From contig NZ_CP151979.1 in the NCBI RefSeq assembly GCF_038593265.1, positions 1,550,001 to 1,614,000 of the forward strand: DNA of 64,000 nt, in the 5' to 3' direction. The stretch's first letter is position 1. Every line of letters starts with the position of its first letter. Under the pieces are notes generated by a model. The model saw nothing but the letters and a program-made list of their open reading frames with translations, was not told the DNA's origin and did no database searches. Positions 19,439 to 29,104 of this stretch are shown piece after piece. The position numbers and the translations under genes are program-made. This stretch comes from Ureibacillus sp. FSL W7-1570. Lineage in GTDB: Bacteria; Bacillota; Bacilli; Bacillales_A; Planococcaceae.

Positions 19439-20257
19439 CTATTTATCTAGATAACGAACGACTGGCCGAACTTTCCACCGGCGATAGAATATCGAAACAA
19501 AACCGACGATGATCAATGTGATCGAAACGACTTGGGCTGAGCGCAAATCCCCAACCAAATACAAACTGTCTGTTCGCAGAGCTTCGATAAAAAACCGGCC
19601 AATGGAATACCAAATTAAATAGGAGAAGAAAATTTCCCCACGTTGCAAATTGGCTTTTCTGAACAACAGTAAAATGATGAGCCCGACAAAATTCCATGCG
19701 GATTCATAGAGGAAAGTCGGATGAACATATGTACCCAAATCATGGATGTACATTTGTTCTATCAGCCAATCCGGCAAAAATAAATTTTCAAGAAACTCAC
19801 GGGATACAGGACCTCCATAAGCTTCTTGATTCATGAAATTTCCCCAGCGACCGATGATTTGGCCAATCAATATGCTTGGAGCCGCAATATCCGCAACCTT
19901 TAAAAAGCTCACTTTTCTCACTCGACAGAAAATATACGCGGTCGTGATCGCACCAATCAATGCCCCGTGGATGGCAATCCCGCCATTCCAAATTTCAATG
20001 ATTTTCCCAGGGTTTGCACCGTAATAATCCCATTTCATGATGACATAGTAGAGGCGGGCGCAAAGGATTGAAATCGGCACCGCCCACAACAACAAATCCC
20101 CGAAAAAATCTTCAGGTAATCCGCGCTTTTTCCCCTCAGCCTGGGCAACGATATACCCGAGGATGATGCCTGTGACAATGATAATGCCATACCACCGGAC
20201 AGTGAGTGGACCAATGCTTATGGCAACCGGATCAATTGCTAACAAAATCGTATCCAT
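19439..20257 (-). CDS. lgt: Prolipoprotein diacylglyceryl transferase
   Basis: A 272-residue membrane enzyme with about seven transmembrane helices. The Lgt signature [16 protein letters not shown] is near 137-152, the catalytic histidine region is [10 protein letters not shown], and the arginine in [14 protein letters not shown] is conserved. It transfers diacylglyceryl from phosphatidylglycerol to the lipobox cysteine of lipoproteins, several of which are encoded here (prsA, the cytochrome, the YtkA and propeller proteins). The ATG at 20257 follows GGGAGGAG; an upstream start at 20278 would overlap that site. Confidence 0.97.
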   Translation of the reverse strand: MDTILLAIDPVAISIGPLTVRWYGIIIVTGIILGYIVAQAEGKKRGLPEDFFGDLLLWAVPISILCARLYYVIMKWDYYGANPGKIIEIWNGGIAIHGALIGAITTAYIFCRVRKVSFLKVADIAAPSILIGQIIGRWGNFMNQEAYGGPVSREFLENLFLPDWLIEQMYIHDLGTYVHPTFLYESAWNFVGLIILLLFRKANLQRGEIFFSYLIWYSIGRFFIEALRTDSLYLVGDLRSAQVVSITLIIVGFVSIFYRRWKVRPVVRYLDK

Positions 20258-20290
20258 ATGAACTCCTCCCAACACCATAATCTCCCATAA

Positions 20291-21229
20291 TTAATATTCA
20301 TCTATTTCATCATGCATTGCAATGACCTCGTCCAACCTTCTAGAAAATTCCAATGCAGGATTGATGCCGATTTTTTTCAAACGATAGTTCATCGCTGCCA
20401 CTTCAATAATTACGGAAACATTTCGTCCTGGCCGTACCGGAATCGTCAATTTTGTTATTTCCGTATCAATGATTTTCATTTTTTCTTCATCCAGGCCCAA
20501 ACGGTCGTATGTTTTATTTGGATCCCAGGTTTCCAGCTCCACGATCAATGTAATGCGTTTATATGGACGAACAGCGCTTGCGCCGAACAAAGTCATGATG
20601 TTGATGATGCCGATTCCCCGAATTTCCAGTAAATGCTCCAATAATGGCGGCGGACTTCCAATCAATAAATTCTCGGCTTCCTGGCGTATTTCCACACAAT
20701 CGTCCGCGACCAAACGATGGCCCTTCTTAATTAACTCCAGAGCGGTTTCACTTTTCCCTACACCGCTTTTTCCGATAATCAATACACCGATTCCATAAAC
20801 ATCCACCAATACGCCATGAATGGCCGTAGATGGAGCCAGTTTACTTTCCAGAAAGTTTGTCAGCCTGCTCGAGAATCTTGTCGTTTTCATGGAAGTGACA
20901 AGTACAGGCACATTGTTGTGATTGGAAGCATCGATCAATTCCTGCGGCACTTCCATATTTCTTGAAATGATAATTGCCGGCGTTTCCTGTGAGCACAATT
21001 TCATCATTCGTTCTCTTTTCAAATCCGGAGGGAGCATTTCAAAAAAAGATAACTCGGTTCTTCCAATCAGTTGCACGCGGTCTGCAGGATAATGGGTAAA
21101 ATACCCGGCCATCTCCAATCCAGGCCTTGAAATATCGCTTGTTGTAATATACCGGCCGATCCCTTCATGACCGCTGACAAGCTTTAAATCAAATTTTTCC
21201 ATTACATCTTTTGTTGTAACTTGTGCCAT
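20291..21229 (-). CDS. hprK: HPr kinase/phosphorylase
   Basis: A 312-residue bifunctional enzyme. The N-terminal half is the regulatory domain. The catalytic half has Walker A GKSGVGKS at 153-160, His138 in AIHGVLVD and the HprK signature [17 protein letters not shown]. It phosphorylates Ser46 of HPr and of Crh at high fructose-1,6-bisphosphate and reverses the reaction at high phosphate. First gene of the hprK-lgt-yvoD-ppaX-yvoF series. The ATG is preceded by a GGTGGGAGAG site. Confidence 0.97.
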   Translation of the reverse strand: MAQVTTKDVMEKFDLKLVSGHEGIGRYITTSDISRPGLEMAGYFTHYPADRVQLIGRTELSFFEMLPPDLKRERMMKLCSQETPAIIISRNMEVPQELIDASNHNNVPVLVTSMKTTRFSSRLTNFLESKLAPSTAIHGVLVDVYGIGVLIIGKSGVGKSETALELIKKGHRLVADDCVEIRQEAENLLIGSPPPLLEHLLEIRGIGIINIMTLFGASAVRPYKRITLIVELETWDPNKTYDRLGLDEEKMKIIDTEITKLTIPVRPGRNVSVIIEVAAMNYRLKKIGINPALEFSRRLDEVIAMHDEIDEY

Positions 21230-21270
21230 TCCACTCTCCCACCTTTTTTCTCATATGTATTTATTTTAGC

Positions 21271-21276
21271 ATTATA
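21271..21276 (-). promoter_or_regulatory. -10 element of the hprK promoter
   Basis: A perfect minus-strand TATAAT, 41 bases before the hprK start. The -35 region at the right distance is only a T run, so the promoter is tentative. Confidence 0.4.
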
Positions 21277-21292
21277 GTATACTTAACCAAAA

Positions 21293-21322
21293 TAAAAAAG
21301 GAGACGCACTTGCAACGTCCCC
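21293..21322 (-). terminator. Cytochrome c gene terminator
   Basis: Minus-strand hairpin with arms GGGGACG/CGTCTCC (one mismatch), followed by six T, 37 bases beyond the cytochrome c stop. Confidence 0.75.
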
Positions 21323-21358
21323 TAATTTTTTTCCAATGTAAACGCTTTTAATTTTTCA

Positions 21359-21691
21359 TTATTTTTGTTGTGCCAACCAAGCAGCAGCAGCTTCAGCATC
21401 TTCACCTGAAAGCAAACCTTTAGGCATGGCATTTCTACCGTTGTTGATGACATCTAAGATTTCTTCTTCAGATAATCTTGAACCAACGTCATTTAATGCA
21501 GGCGTATTGCCCATACCTTCCAAATTTCCACCATGGCAAGAAGTACAGTTTTTCTTAACTAGCTCTTCGCCTTTGCTTGCATCTGCAGTAGTGTCGCCGT
21601 TTGAACCTCCGTCAGCAGTGTCGTCTCCGCCACCACAAGCTCCAAGTACAAGCGCGGACCCTAATAGTAGTGCTAACCATGCTTTTTTCAT
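21359..21691 (-). CDS. Small membrane-anchored cytochrome c lipoprotein (CccB/c551-like)
   Basis: A 110-residue lipoprotein. The signal peptide MKKAWLALLLGSALVLGACG has its lipobox cysteine at residue 19, then a Gly/Asp/Ser-rich linker. The single haem-binding site is CTSCH, and the axial methionine is probably in NAMPKGLL. The domain of about 75 residues is the size of Bacillus cytochrome c551 (CccB). It would carry electrons on the outer face of the membrane. The start at 21691 follows GGAGGGG; the frame is open further upstream, but that part has no signal sequence. Monocistronic, with its own terminator. Confidence 0.88.
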   Translation of the reverse strand: MKKAWLALLLGSALVLGACGGGDDTADGGSNGDTTADASKGEELVKKNCTSCHGGNLEGMGNTPALNDVGSRLSEEEILDVINNGRNAMPKGLLSGEDAEAAAAWLAQQK

Positions 21692-21984
21692 TTCTTGAAC
21701 CCCTCCAAGTAATAAAAATTTGCAATACAAGTTCATTATATCAAAATGATTGAAGAAAGAAACATTTGGTCTTTTCACCAAAGCTTAGAAAACAAGGCAA
21801 AAGCCAATATTTTCAACGCTTTCGGCAATTGTTTCATCTTTGTGAATTCTTTGTGAAAGACCGTTCATAAACGAACAAAATTATTTTGATATAATTTTTG
21901 TCTTATTCAATTGTCTTCGAAGGTTCAGTAATTAATATTGTGGACAAAGAATTGAATCCTATTCGCGCAACTTTGAACGGTTCG

Positions 21985-23211
21985 TCAAAAAGATTTTTTC
22001 GAATAATCTAAAGCGGTTCTGTATATATACCATAATTCCTTCGTTCCGATGCCCAATTCTTTTGCCAATTTCGCCGCCAGATCCAAATCAAGTTTCGAAA
22101 GGGCCGTGCTTAATTGTAAATAAATTGTCATTTCCGTTTCCTTTCCGCAAATCGTTTCAATGACCTTTTTCGAAAACGGCAATTGTTGTACAATGGCTTG
22201 AATCGGTCTGTGCAAGATGGCATCAATCAGTGAAAACATGCCGACAAAATAATACTCCGGATAATTTTCTTTATTCTTTTTTCTTGCCAACATTTCACAT
22301 GCTTTTGCACGCAATATGGACGTTCTCATCAATTCGATTTCAACATCCGACGTCTCTTCCAGCCGCTCTTCATGAACGGCCAATAAATACAGAAATTTTT
22401 TAAGCTCCATCCAGCCAAACATCGTGATGGCCTCCTGAATGGAACGCACTTTTAATTGCTTTCCGGAAATATTGTTGATCAGCCGGAGCAACTTATATGT
22501 GAGTGTCACATTTTGTTCAATTTTTTCGGCAAGTTCTTTGATGTCAGGATTCTCTTTCTTCAAAATGCACATCAATTGGAAAAAATTCAGGGTGTTTAAT
22601 GGGATATCCGTCGTTTTGATAATCTGTGGCTGCTCAAAAAAATAGCCTTGGAATAATGAATAATTTGCCGCCTTCGCTTCTTCAAATTGACTGCGGTTTT
22701 CGACTTTCTCCGCCAACAACCGGATGCGTGGAAAGTGATTTCTTACCCGTTCTTCAATCAGCGATTTTTCATTTTTTGAAGTGCTTAAAAAATCAATTTT
22801 GATAATGTCGATGTGCGGGAACATGAGGTTATAATCTTCTATATTTTGCTGCAAAACAAAATCATCCAATACAATCGTAAAACCCCGTTTTTTCAACTCG
22901 ATAATCCGATCGATCAATTTTTGTGTAATCGGAACATTTTCCAATATTTCAATGACAAATGTGGCAGGATCGATGATATCAAAAATGTCACTCATCAATA
23001 ATCTTTCCGTAAAATTCACAAATCCGGGCAATCCATTCGTCAGTTCTTCCATGCCAATCGAAAACACTGAATTTTTCAATACTTGCATGGTTGCACTATC
23101 TGAATCCACTTTCTCAAAACGGTTGGCCTCATTATTTCTATATAATAATTCATAAGCAACGACCTCTTCATTCCGATTAAAAATTGGCTGCCGTCCTACA
23201 AATACTTCCAC
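21985..23211 (-). CDS. EAL-HDOD signalling protein (YuxH-like), EAL probably inactive
   Basis: A 408-residue protein starting with GTG after GAGG. Residues 1 to about 200 form an EAL-like domain: VGRQPIFNRNEEVVAYELLYR at the start carries ELL where active phosphodiesterases have EAL. VLDDF, KIDFLS, LAEKVE and the QGYFFEQP strand are partly kept. The rest, from about 205, is an HDOD domain, including TLTYKLLRLINN and IQEAITMFGWMELKKFLYL. Such proteins are thought to signal by protein contacts. No neighbour shares its operon. Confidence 0.85.
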   Translation of the reverse strand: MEVFVGRQPIFNRNEEVVAYELLYRNNEANRFEKVDSDSATMQVLKNSVFSIGMEELTNGLPGFVNFTERLLMSDIFDIIDPATFVIEILENVPITQKLIDRIIELKKRGFTIVLDDFVLQQNIEDYNLMFPHIDIIKIDFLSTSKNEKSLIEERVRNHFPRIRLLAEKVENRSQFEEAKAANYSLFQGYFFEQPQIIKTTDIPLNTLNFFQLMCILKKENPDIKELAEKIEQNVTLTYKLLRLINNISGKQLKVRSIQEAITMFGWMELKKFLYLLAVHEERLEETSDVEIELMRTSILRAKACEMLARKKNKENYPEYYFVGMFSLIDAILHRPIQAIVQQLPFSKKVIETICGKETEMTIYLQLSTALSKLDLDLAAKLAKELGIGTKELWYIYRTALDYSKKSF

Positions 23212-23342
23212 ATCGATGGCCTCACTTCACTTCAAAAAATTAGTAACTATTTCAATAATATCCAATTATAGTAAATTATAAAATCACTTCAAAGTACTAA
23301 AATTTACCAGTTAAATCCGAGGGAAATTGGTCTTATTAGGTT

Positions 23343-23374
23343 TAAAAAAAGTATCATCCGAAAAGATGATACTT
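23343..23374 (-). terminator. luxS terminator
   Basis: Minus-strand perfect 10-bp stem AAGTATCATC/GATGATACTT followed by seven T, ten bases beyond the luxS stop. Confidence 0.92.
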
Positions 23375-23383
23375 CCGAAATGT

Positions 23384-23851
23384 TTATTCTTCTTGAAAAA
23401 TGTTTGACCATTCATTCCGTTTTTCCAACATTTCTTTGGCCAATTGTTTTGCCCCTTCCAAGCTGTGGTTTGCCGCCCAGCCGCATTGCACTTCATTACA
23501 TGCGGGAACTTCTGTCGCATTCAACACATCGTTCAGGGTTTTTTCCAAAATGTCCAGCACTTCTTCATAATTATCGTGATTGATCATTGTGAGGTAAAAT
23601 CCGGTTTGGCATCCCATCGGACTTAAATCCACCACTTGATTTGTATGATTGCGGATATTTTCAGCCATTAAATGTTCAAGGGAATGGAGTGCCGGCATTT
23701 CCATGTGATCTTTATTCGGCTGTTTAAAACGGAGATCGTATTTCCGCACCACATCCCCATTTTTTCCTTCAATCACGCCCGCTAAACGCACATATGGCGC
23801 ACTCACTTTTGTATGATCCAAATTGAAACTTTCCACATTCATTTTTTTCAT
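23384..23851 (-). CDS. luxS: S-ribosylhomocysteine lyase LuxS
   Basis: A 155-residue metalloenzyme. The metal-binding motif HSLEH gives His56 and His60, with the third ligand Cys123 in [11 protein letters not shown]. The catalytic cysteine is Cys81 in [11 protein letters not shown]. It splits S-ribosylhomocysteine into homocysteine and DPD, the precursor of autoinducer 2, as part of the activated methyl cycle. The ATG at 23851 has AGGGA upstream; a longer frame to 23872 lacks this. Monocistronic with its own promoter and terminator. Confidence 0.97.
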   Translation of the reverse strand: MKKMNVESFNLDHTKVSAPYVRLAGVIEGKNGDVVRKYDLRFKQPNKDHMEMPALHSLEHLMAENIRNHTNQVVDLSPMGCQTGFYLTMINHDNYEEVLDILEKTLNDVLNATEVPACNEVQCGWAANHSLEGAKQLAKEMLEKRNEWSNIFQEE

Positions 23852-23892
23852 CGTACTTCCCTCTTTTCTCAAATAGCGTTTTCAATAAATTC

Positions 23893-23921
23893 ATTGTACT
23901 GCTTTCCCTTTATTCTGTCAC
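23893..23921 (-). promoter_or_regulatory. luxS promoter
   Basis: Minus-strand GTGACA (23916-23921), a 17-bp spacer and TACAAT (23893-23898), 42 bases before the luxS ATG. Confidence 0.7.
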
Positions 23922-24039
23922 TTTTCTATGAAACCGGCCTTCAATCGGCCATTTCCAAACTTTTTCGGCCTCACGCATCTCAATAGGTGCGGTTGGCAGG
24001 TTGTTTCAATGCCATACCGAACTTGCCGCAATCCATCGC

Positions 24040-25971
24040 TTAATTTTTCACATGGGCAATAAATCGCCAGCGGATCAAGTAGAAATAAATCACTTGCAAT
24101 AAAATCAGGAAAGAAAAAGCGAATATAATTTCCTTTACAATCGAGATATTGGCAATGTCTTTTAAAATGTTTTGCAAAGCCAAGAAAGCGAACAAACTAT
24201 GGACCATCGCCACTCCCCAGGGCAAGAAAAACTGCGGGAATAATTGGGTTGTCACGAGTTTCTTAATTTCGCTGTCGGTTATGCCCATCCGCTTCAACAC
24301 GTCGAATTTCCGTTTTTCCGAGTCCAAATTTGTATGAATTTTAAAATAGATGAAACTTCCGGCCGCCAGCAAAAACACTCCGGCAACCAACAAACCTGCC
24401 AGGGTGAACAGCGAATACATCGATAAAACATAGGAATAATTCAACCCCGCATTTTCAAAATAAAAAGGCAGCTGATACTGTTTTTTGCTATATTCTTTCA
24501 ACACCTGCTGATAGATGGACAATCCCACATCCTGCGCTTCCAGCCATTGGGGAATATCAAAAGCGAACAAATGATATCCCGGCTCCACCCGCGGATAGCC
24601 GTTATACGGATTTTTCAAGCGGGAAAAATCTTCATCGCTGATAATGATCGAGTTTGGACTGACAATGGAACTTGGGAAAATCAATTTTGGATACACCTGG
24701 TCGATGGTAATTGGCAGGTCATTTTCCTTCAATACGGTATTCACCGTTCTTCTGGACAGCTTTTTAATCGATTCTTCCGAATAAGGAATAAACATCCCTT
24801 CCCCACTGTCCAGCTGCACCATCGGATACCCATAGGAAAACAGCAAACTGTTGATATCCGATTCTTTAAACACTTCCACCTCGTAATTCGTAAAAGAAGA
24901 GGTTTGTTTTTTCACTTCAAAACGGGCCATATGATAGGAAAGCCCCTTCTCTTCCAATTCGTTCACAATGGATGTTATATGCTGTTTTTCATAAGGATTA
25001 TCGATATGCCCTTTGTATATCAACCCCAATGGATTGAATTTGTCGTATTGGGACGTGTAGGAAGACAAAGCCGCAAGCAGCCCGATGCATAGAAAAGCCG
25101 CTGCCGAAACCATCGTCACCACAAAATACACTTTCCCGTTGTTTTTCAAAATCACCGTATGTTCCGCAATGGACAACATTCGCGATTTTTTCCAATAAAA
25201 GTTTTTCCTGCTTTTCATAAACCGGACGAACCATTGGATTGCATCTGTGAAGAACAAATAAGTTCCAATCGTGATGAGAATCGGCAATAATACGACAAAT
25301 GGATAAAAGTTCACCCGATTCGTAAGCAACGCCAAAACATATGAAATTCCCAATAACACGATTGCCAAAATGGCACGCTTTTTGGAATATTGATCGTCAA
25401 TATTGGAAGATTGATACCATTTCAATAAATCAATAATCTTTCTCTCCGGGGAAAAGTTGACACTGATGATGGAGATGATGACAAAGGCGCTGAAATATAC
25501 AGCGATCGTCAAAACGAAAGGCTCCCATTTCAAATATAGGGGCAGCTGTTCCAGCATCAAAATTTCCCGGACAATCATAAAGAAAAATTTCGTAAAGGCG
25601 TAGCCAAACAGGATGCCGCAAGCAATGGACAGACTTCCGATAATCATCGTTTCCAAAAAGATCAGCTTGCTGAGCTGCCGTTTCTCCATGCCCAAATGGA
25701 GCAAAATGGCAAACTCCTTCGCCCTCGACTCCAAAAATGCTTTCATGGAATAAAAAATAAAGAACCATGAAAACAGAACCAAAATCATTTCCGCAAATAC
25801 CAACCCGCCAATCGGCACTTTTCCCAAATACCCGTCGTCGATTTCCGGATGAAACATCAGCATCGAATAGATGAAAAACACAAAGACGGAAAAGAAACTG
25901 GCCATAAAAAAGGCCGCATAGATCCGGAAATTGCGGATCACGTTACGGTAAGCGAATTGATGAAAGGTCAC
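24040..25971 (-). CDS. Bce-type ABC transporter permease
   Basis: A 643-residue FtsX-family permease with the BceB layout. One helix near the start (FRIYAAFFMASFFSVFVFF) is followed by three helices to about 190. A large extracellular domain lies near 310-520, and the last three helices follow. BceB-like permeases bind lipid II cycle intermediates complexed with antimicrobial peptides and signal to the partner kinase. The start is GTG at 25971, after GGGGGGAAG. This overlaps the ATPase gene by 29 bases, so the two are translationally linked. Confidence 0.88.
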   Translation of the reverse strand: MTFHQFAYRNVIRNFRIYAAFFMASFFSVFVFFIYSMLMFHPEIDDGYLGKVPIGGLVFAEMILVLFSWFFIFYSMKAFLESRAKEFAILLHLGMEKRQLSKLIFLETMIIGSLSIACGILFGYAFTKFFFMIVREILMLEQLPLYLKWEPFVLTIAVYFSAFVIISIISVNFSPERKIIDLLKWYQSSNIDDQYSKKRAILAIVLLGISYVLALLTNRVNFYPFVVLLPILITIGTYLFFTDAIQWFVRFMKSRKNFYWKKSRMLSIAEHTVILKNNGKVYFVVTMVSAAAFLCIGLLAALSSYTSQYDKFNPLGLIYKGHIDNPYEKQHITSIVNELEEKGLSYHMARFEVKKQTSSFTNYEVEVFKESDINSLLFSYGYPMVQLDSGEGMFIPYSEESIKKLSRRTVNTVLKENDLPITIDQVYPKLIFPSSIVSPNSIIISDEDFSRLKNPYNGYPRVEPGYHLFAFDIPQWLEAQDVGLSIYQQVLKEYSKKQYQLPFYFENAGLNYSYVLSMYSLFTLAGLLVAGVFLLAAGSFIYFKIHTNLDSEKRKFDVLKRMGITDSEIKKLVTTQLFPQFFLPWGVAMVHSLFAFLALQNILKDIANISIVKEIIFAFSFLILLQVIYFYLIRWRFIAHVKN

Positions 25972-26716
25972 CGACTCTTCCCCCCAACAGGCTCAAGACG
26001 TTTAGTATGCGTTGGAAAAACGTTTGTCTTCGGTCATCCCGGTAAATTTCATTAAAATATTCACCGTCTTTGATAAAAAGCACCCGGTCACAGAAACTTG
26101 CGGCAATCGGGTCATGGGTGACCATGATGATGGTTGCATTTCTTTCTTTGTTGATTTTGCTTAACAGTTCAAGCACTTCTCTTGAGTTGTGGGAGTCAAG
26201 ATTCCCTGTCGGTTCATCGGCCAAAATAATGGACGGTTTATGAATGAGGGCTCTTGCAATCGCCACCCGTTGTGCTTGGCCGCCGGATAATTCATCCGGT
26301 CTTTTATTTAGGACACTGGACAATCCCAACTTTTCTGTCAGCTCTTTTACGCGCTCTTTCATCAATGCAACAGGCTGATTGTCCAGCGTAAGGGGCAATA
26401 CGATATTTTCTTCGACCGTCAACATCGGAAGCAGGTTAAAATCCTGGAAGATAAATCCAAGTTCCCTTCTGCGGAAATAAGCAAGCTCCGTTTTGTTAAA
26501 AAGATGCGGCTTTGTGCCATTAAAAATGATTTCGCCCGATGTCGGCTTATCAATCGTTGAAATGATATTCAGCAAAGTTGTTTTCCCGCTTCCGCTGGGC
26601 CCCATGACCGCCAGAAATTCGCCTTTTTCCACATCAAAACTCAACTGATTCAATGCGCGGTTCGTAACCTTTCCTTCATATACTTTTGTAACATCCACTA
26701 CTTGTAAAATTGGCAT
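25943..26716 (-). CDS. Bce-type ABC transporter ATP-binding protein
   Basis: A 257-residue ATPase. Walker A is GPSGSGKTTLLN at about 39-50, the Q-loop is FIFQDFNLLP, the signature is LSGGQAQRVAIARAL, Walker B is IILADEPTGNLDS and the H-loop is MVTHDP. The C-terminal extension with DRRQTFFQRILNVLS is typical of the BceA/YxdL group. It powers removal of cell-wall-targeting peptides such as bacitracin-type compounds; which peptide is not known. It lies 50 bases after the kinase gene in the same operon. Confidence 0.92.
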   Translation of the reverse strand: MPILQVVDVTKVYEGKVTNRALNQLSFDVEKGEFLAVMGPSGSGKTTLLNIISTIDKPTSGEIIFNGTKPHLFNKTELAYFRRRELGFIFQDFNLLPMLTVEENIVLPLTLDNQPVALMKERVKELTEKLGLSSVLNKRPDELSGGQAQRVAIARALIHKPSIILADEPTGNLDSHNSREVLELLSKINKERNATIIMVTHDPIAASFCDRVLFIKDGEYFNEIYRDDRRQTFFQRILNVLSLLGGRVGDLSSIRLP

Positions 26717-26766
26717 AAAAGTTCCCTCTTTTTAGCAATTAATCTTCCAATCATTCTTGCTTCCAT

Positions 26767-27744
26767 TCATGAAAAAACCACTTTGACGATTGTTCCTTTT
26801 CCAACTTCCGATTCAATCACAAGTTCATGGCCCAATTTCCCGCAAATTTCCTTCGCCAAAAACAATCCCATACCGGTGGATTCCCCCGTTCTCCGGCCAT
26901 TTTCACCAGTAAAGAACGGTTTGGTCACCCGGGATAAATCGGATTTTGGAATGCCGATCCCTTCATCCTGCACACATAAAACCGTTTTTGTCCCATCTTT
27001 TTCCACATAAATTTTTACTTTTTTATTTGGTTCAAAGGTATATTTCACGGCGTTCGTAATGAATTGACCGAGCATAAACTTCAGCCATTTGGAATCCGTT
27101 GCAACGGTTATGTTTTCGTCAATGTCGATCATCGGGAATACATGATTTGTAATAAATAAACGCTTATTGTCGTTGATTGTTGCAGTGACAATCTCTTTTA
27201 AGTTCACCCGCTCAATCTGCATATCCTCTTCAAATTTTTCAATCCGGGCACTCATCAAAACCATTTCAATGCCCCGTTTCAACCGGTCGACTTCTTCCTG
27301 GATGCTCGATTTATCGATCTCCTCTTCCTGCAGCAACAGTTCTATAACAGAAATGGGAGTTTTCATTTGGTGGATCCATTGATTCAAAAACTTTTCCTGT
27401 CTGTTTTGTTTTGCATAAAGGTTTTGCACTTCATGTTGATAATGCCGATACAATTCCTGCAAATATGCCTCTGTTTGAAGGTGCTCCGCTGTTTTCGCAT
27501 TTTTTTGAAGGGCATCATCCATCGAAACAGGCAAATTGGATATTTTATTTAAAAAATTTCTCCGCAGCGTATAACGTACGGCAAGAAAGGAAACAATCAG
27601 AACCATGCTGATCACGATGGAATAGACAGCCGTATCCAAATTACGGAAGCCGTCCAGCCAGTACAACGACAAAATAAAAAGATCGACGAGCAACTGGAAA
27701 ATGATAAAGAAGATGTTTTCTTTCAAGAATAGTTTTAATCCCAT
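26767..27744 (-). CDS. Intramembrane-sensing histidine kinase, BceS-like
   Basis: A 325-residue kinase. Two hydrophobic segments near residues 10-29 and 38-58 have almost no extracytoplasmic loop, as in BceS-type kinases that receive their signal from the transporter. The phosphoacceptor is in WIHQMKTPIS, the N-box in FITNAVKYT, and the ATP lid in DEGIGIPKSDL and GESTGMGLFLAKEIC. It stops two bases before where the permease/ATPase pair's 50-base leader begins and starts two bases after its regulator. Confidence 0.92.
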   Translation of the reverse strand: MGLKLFLKENIFFIIFQLLVDLFILSLYWLDGFRNLDTAVYSIVISMVLIVSFLAVRYTLRRNFLNKISNLPVSMDDALQKNAKTAEHLQTEAYLQELYRHYQHEVQNLYAKQNRQEKFLNQWIHQMKTPISVIELLLQEEEIDKSSIQEEVDRLKRGIEMVLMSARIEKFEEDMQIERVNLKEIVTATINDNKRLFITNHVFPMIDIDENITVATDSKWLKFMLGQFITNAVKYTFEPNKKVKIYVEKDGTKTVLCVQDEGIGIPKSDLSRVTKPFFTGENGRRTGESTGMGLFLAKEICGKLGHELVIESEVGKGTIVKVVFS

Positions 27745-27746
27745 AC

Positions 27747-28451
27747 CTATTTTTCCTCCGGATGTAAAACGAATCGATAACCGGCGCCGCGAACCGTTTC
27801 AATGGCGGATTGGACACCATATTCGGCAAGTTTTTTCCGGACGCGGGTCATGTTTACATTTAATGTGTTTTCATCAACAAAGGCCTGGTCATCCCATAGC
27901 TCTTCCAGCAATTTCTCTCTGGACACCACTTTCGGTGACTCCCTCATGAGCAGGTTTAAAATGGCACACTCCTTTTTTTGTAATGGAATTTCCTCATTTT
28001 TTACATGCAGCTCCATCCGTTCCAAATAAAGCGTCAATTGCCCCAATTGAACAGTCCGTTCTTCTTGTCTTGATGAATATTCCCCGTAAGTTCTTCTTAA
28101 GTGGCTTTTGATTTTTGCCAATACGATTTCATAGTTGAATGGTTTTGTAATAAAATCATCTCCGCCATTCTCCAATGCGAAAACCTGGTCCATTTCCCCG
28201 GAACGGGCAGAAATGAAGATGATCGGACATTTTGTATATTGTCTCAATTGTCTGCACCAGTAATAGCCATCATAAGAAGGCAGGTTTATATCAAGCAATA
28301 TGAGATGCGGTGAAAATGCAAGGCATTCTTCTATAATCTCATCAAAGTTTTTGACGATTTCCACTTCATATTGATATTTTTTTAACATTTCAGCCAGTAA
28401 CGAAGCGATTTTATAATCATCTTCTATGATATAAATTCGCGTACTTTCCAA
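27747..28451 (-). CDS. OmpR-family response regulator, BceR-like
   Basis: A 234-residue regulator. The receiver domain has acidic residues EDD at 10-12, the phosphoacceptor Asp in LILLDINLP near 55, and the Lys in FITKPFNYE. The C-terminal winged helix ends with NMTRVRKKLAEYG and TVRGAGYRFVL. First gene of the regulator-kinase-ATPase-permease operon. It starts at TTG (28451), after GGGGGGAAGGAG. It is expected to activate the operon in response to peptide flux. Confidence 0.92.
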   Translation of the reverse strand: MESTRIYIIEDDYKIASLLAEMLKKYQYEVEIVKNFDEIIEECLAFSPHLILLDINLPSYDGYYWCRQLRQYTKCPIIFISARSGEMDQVFALENGGDDFITKPFNYEIVLAKIKSHLRRTYGEYSSRQEERTVQLGQLTLYLERMELHVKNEEIPLQKKECAILNLLMRESPKVVSREKLLEELWDDQAFVDENTLNVNMTRVRKKLAEYGVQSAIETVRGAGYRFVLHPEEK

Positions 28452-28604
28452 TCTCCTTCCCCCCTAACGGAAACATCTAATTCTATTTTATCAAAAAATG
28501 GGCTACGGTCATTTAATGGCCCTCTTTCCGTTCCATTTTGTTAATTTCCTCATATTATTTCACAAAAATGTCACAGGTTACTTTTATAAATGGGCAAATT
28601 CCTA

Positions 28605-28633
28605 TTGACGAATCCAAACTGTTATAATACAAT
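28605..28633 (+). promoter_or_regulatory. yhfH promoter
   Basis: TTGACG (28605-28610), 17-bp spacer, TACAAT (28628-28633), followed about 50 bases later by a strong ribosome binding site. A second TATAAT overlaps the spacer end. Confidence 0.75.
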
Positions 28634-28685
28634 TACAAATACAAACAGGTATTATAAAACAGTTAGTCCACAAGGAGGTCCCCTC

Positions 28686-28811
28686 ATGTTAGAAAATATC
28701 GTTGAGTTCTTCAGAAACTTGCCTGAAAAAATCTGTGTTAAATGCGGCGAAAAAATTGAAGAACAAAGTGAATGCTACACAAATACATGTGACAAATGCA
28801 GCACACATTAA
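28686..28811 (+). CDS. YhfH family small zinc-ribbon-like protein
   Basis: A 41-residue protein starting at ATG 28686, nine bases after AAGGAGG; a frame open from 28590 extends upstream of this site and of the promoter spacer. Four cysteines occur as two pairs, CVKCG and CDKCST, with a fifth in ECYTN, suggesting a zinc ribbon. The N-terminal LENIVEFFRNLPEKIC matches the YhfH family of Bacilli. No function is known. Confidence 0.85.
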   Translation: MLENIVEFFRNLPEKICVKCGEKIEEQSECYTNTCDKCSTH

Positions 28812-28960
28812 TCATAATCGTTGCATAATATAACAGTAATGCGCTCCTGACCTATGAAATGAACTTAATATTAAATCGCTTAACATTAAATTAAATCGCT
28901 CAACAAACTGTCGCAGATATAAAAACTTATTCACTGTTTTTTGTCATAGTAAAATGTTTG

Positions 28961-29006
28961 ACGGCTTAAGTTTTCAATTTCGGAGAACTTAAGCCGTTTA
29001 TTTTTT
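28961..29006 (+). terminator. Terminator-like hairpin with CTTAAG arms
   Basis: Perfect 12-bp arms ACGGCTTAAGTT/AACTTAAGCCGT around a 13-base loop, followed by TTATTTTTT on the plus strand, 150 bases beyond yhfH. The loop and arms resemble the ecsB terminator at 40382-40416. Confidence 0.75.
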
Positions 29007-29104
29007 CAGCTTTTGATTTTAACAGTCATTCATGATTCATGTTTATTTCACAAAAAAGAAACAGCACAAACTTTTATGGTCTGTACTGCTTAATAAGTTG
29101 ACAA

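Noticed and set aside
21337-21350. cre-like TGTAAACGCTTTTA
   Set aside because: One fixed base deviates and it lies downstream of the cytochrome c stop, not at a promoter.
24547-25092. 181-codon plus-strand frame opposite the Bce-type permease
   Set aside because: Antisense shadow of a conserved gene, rich in residues typical of reversed hydrophobic coding sequence.
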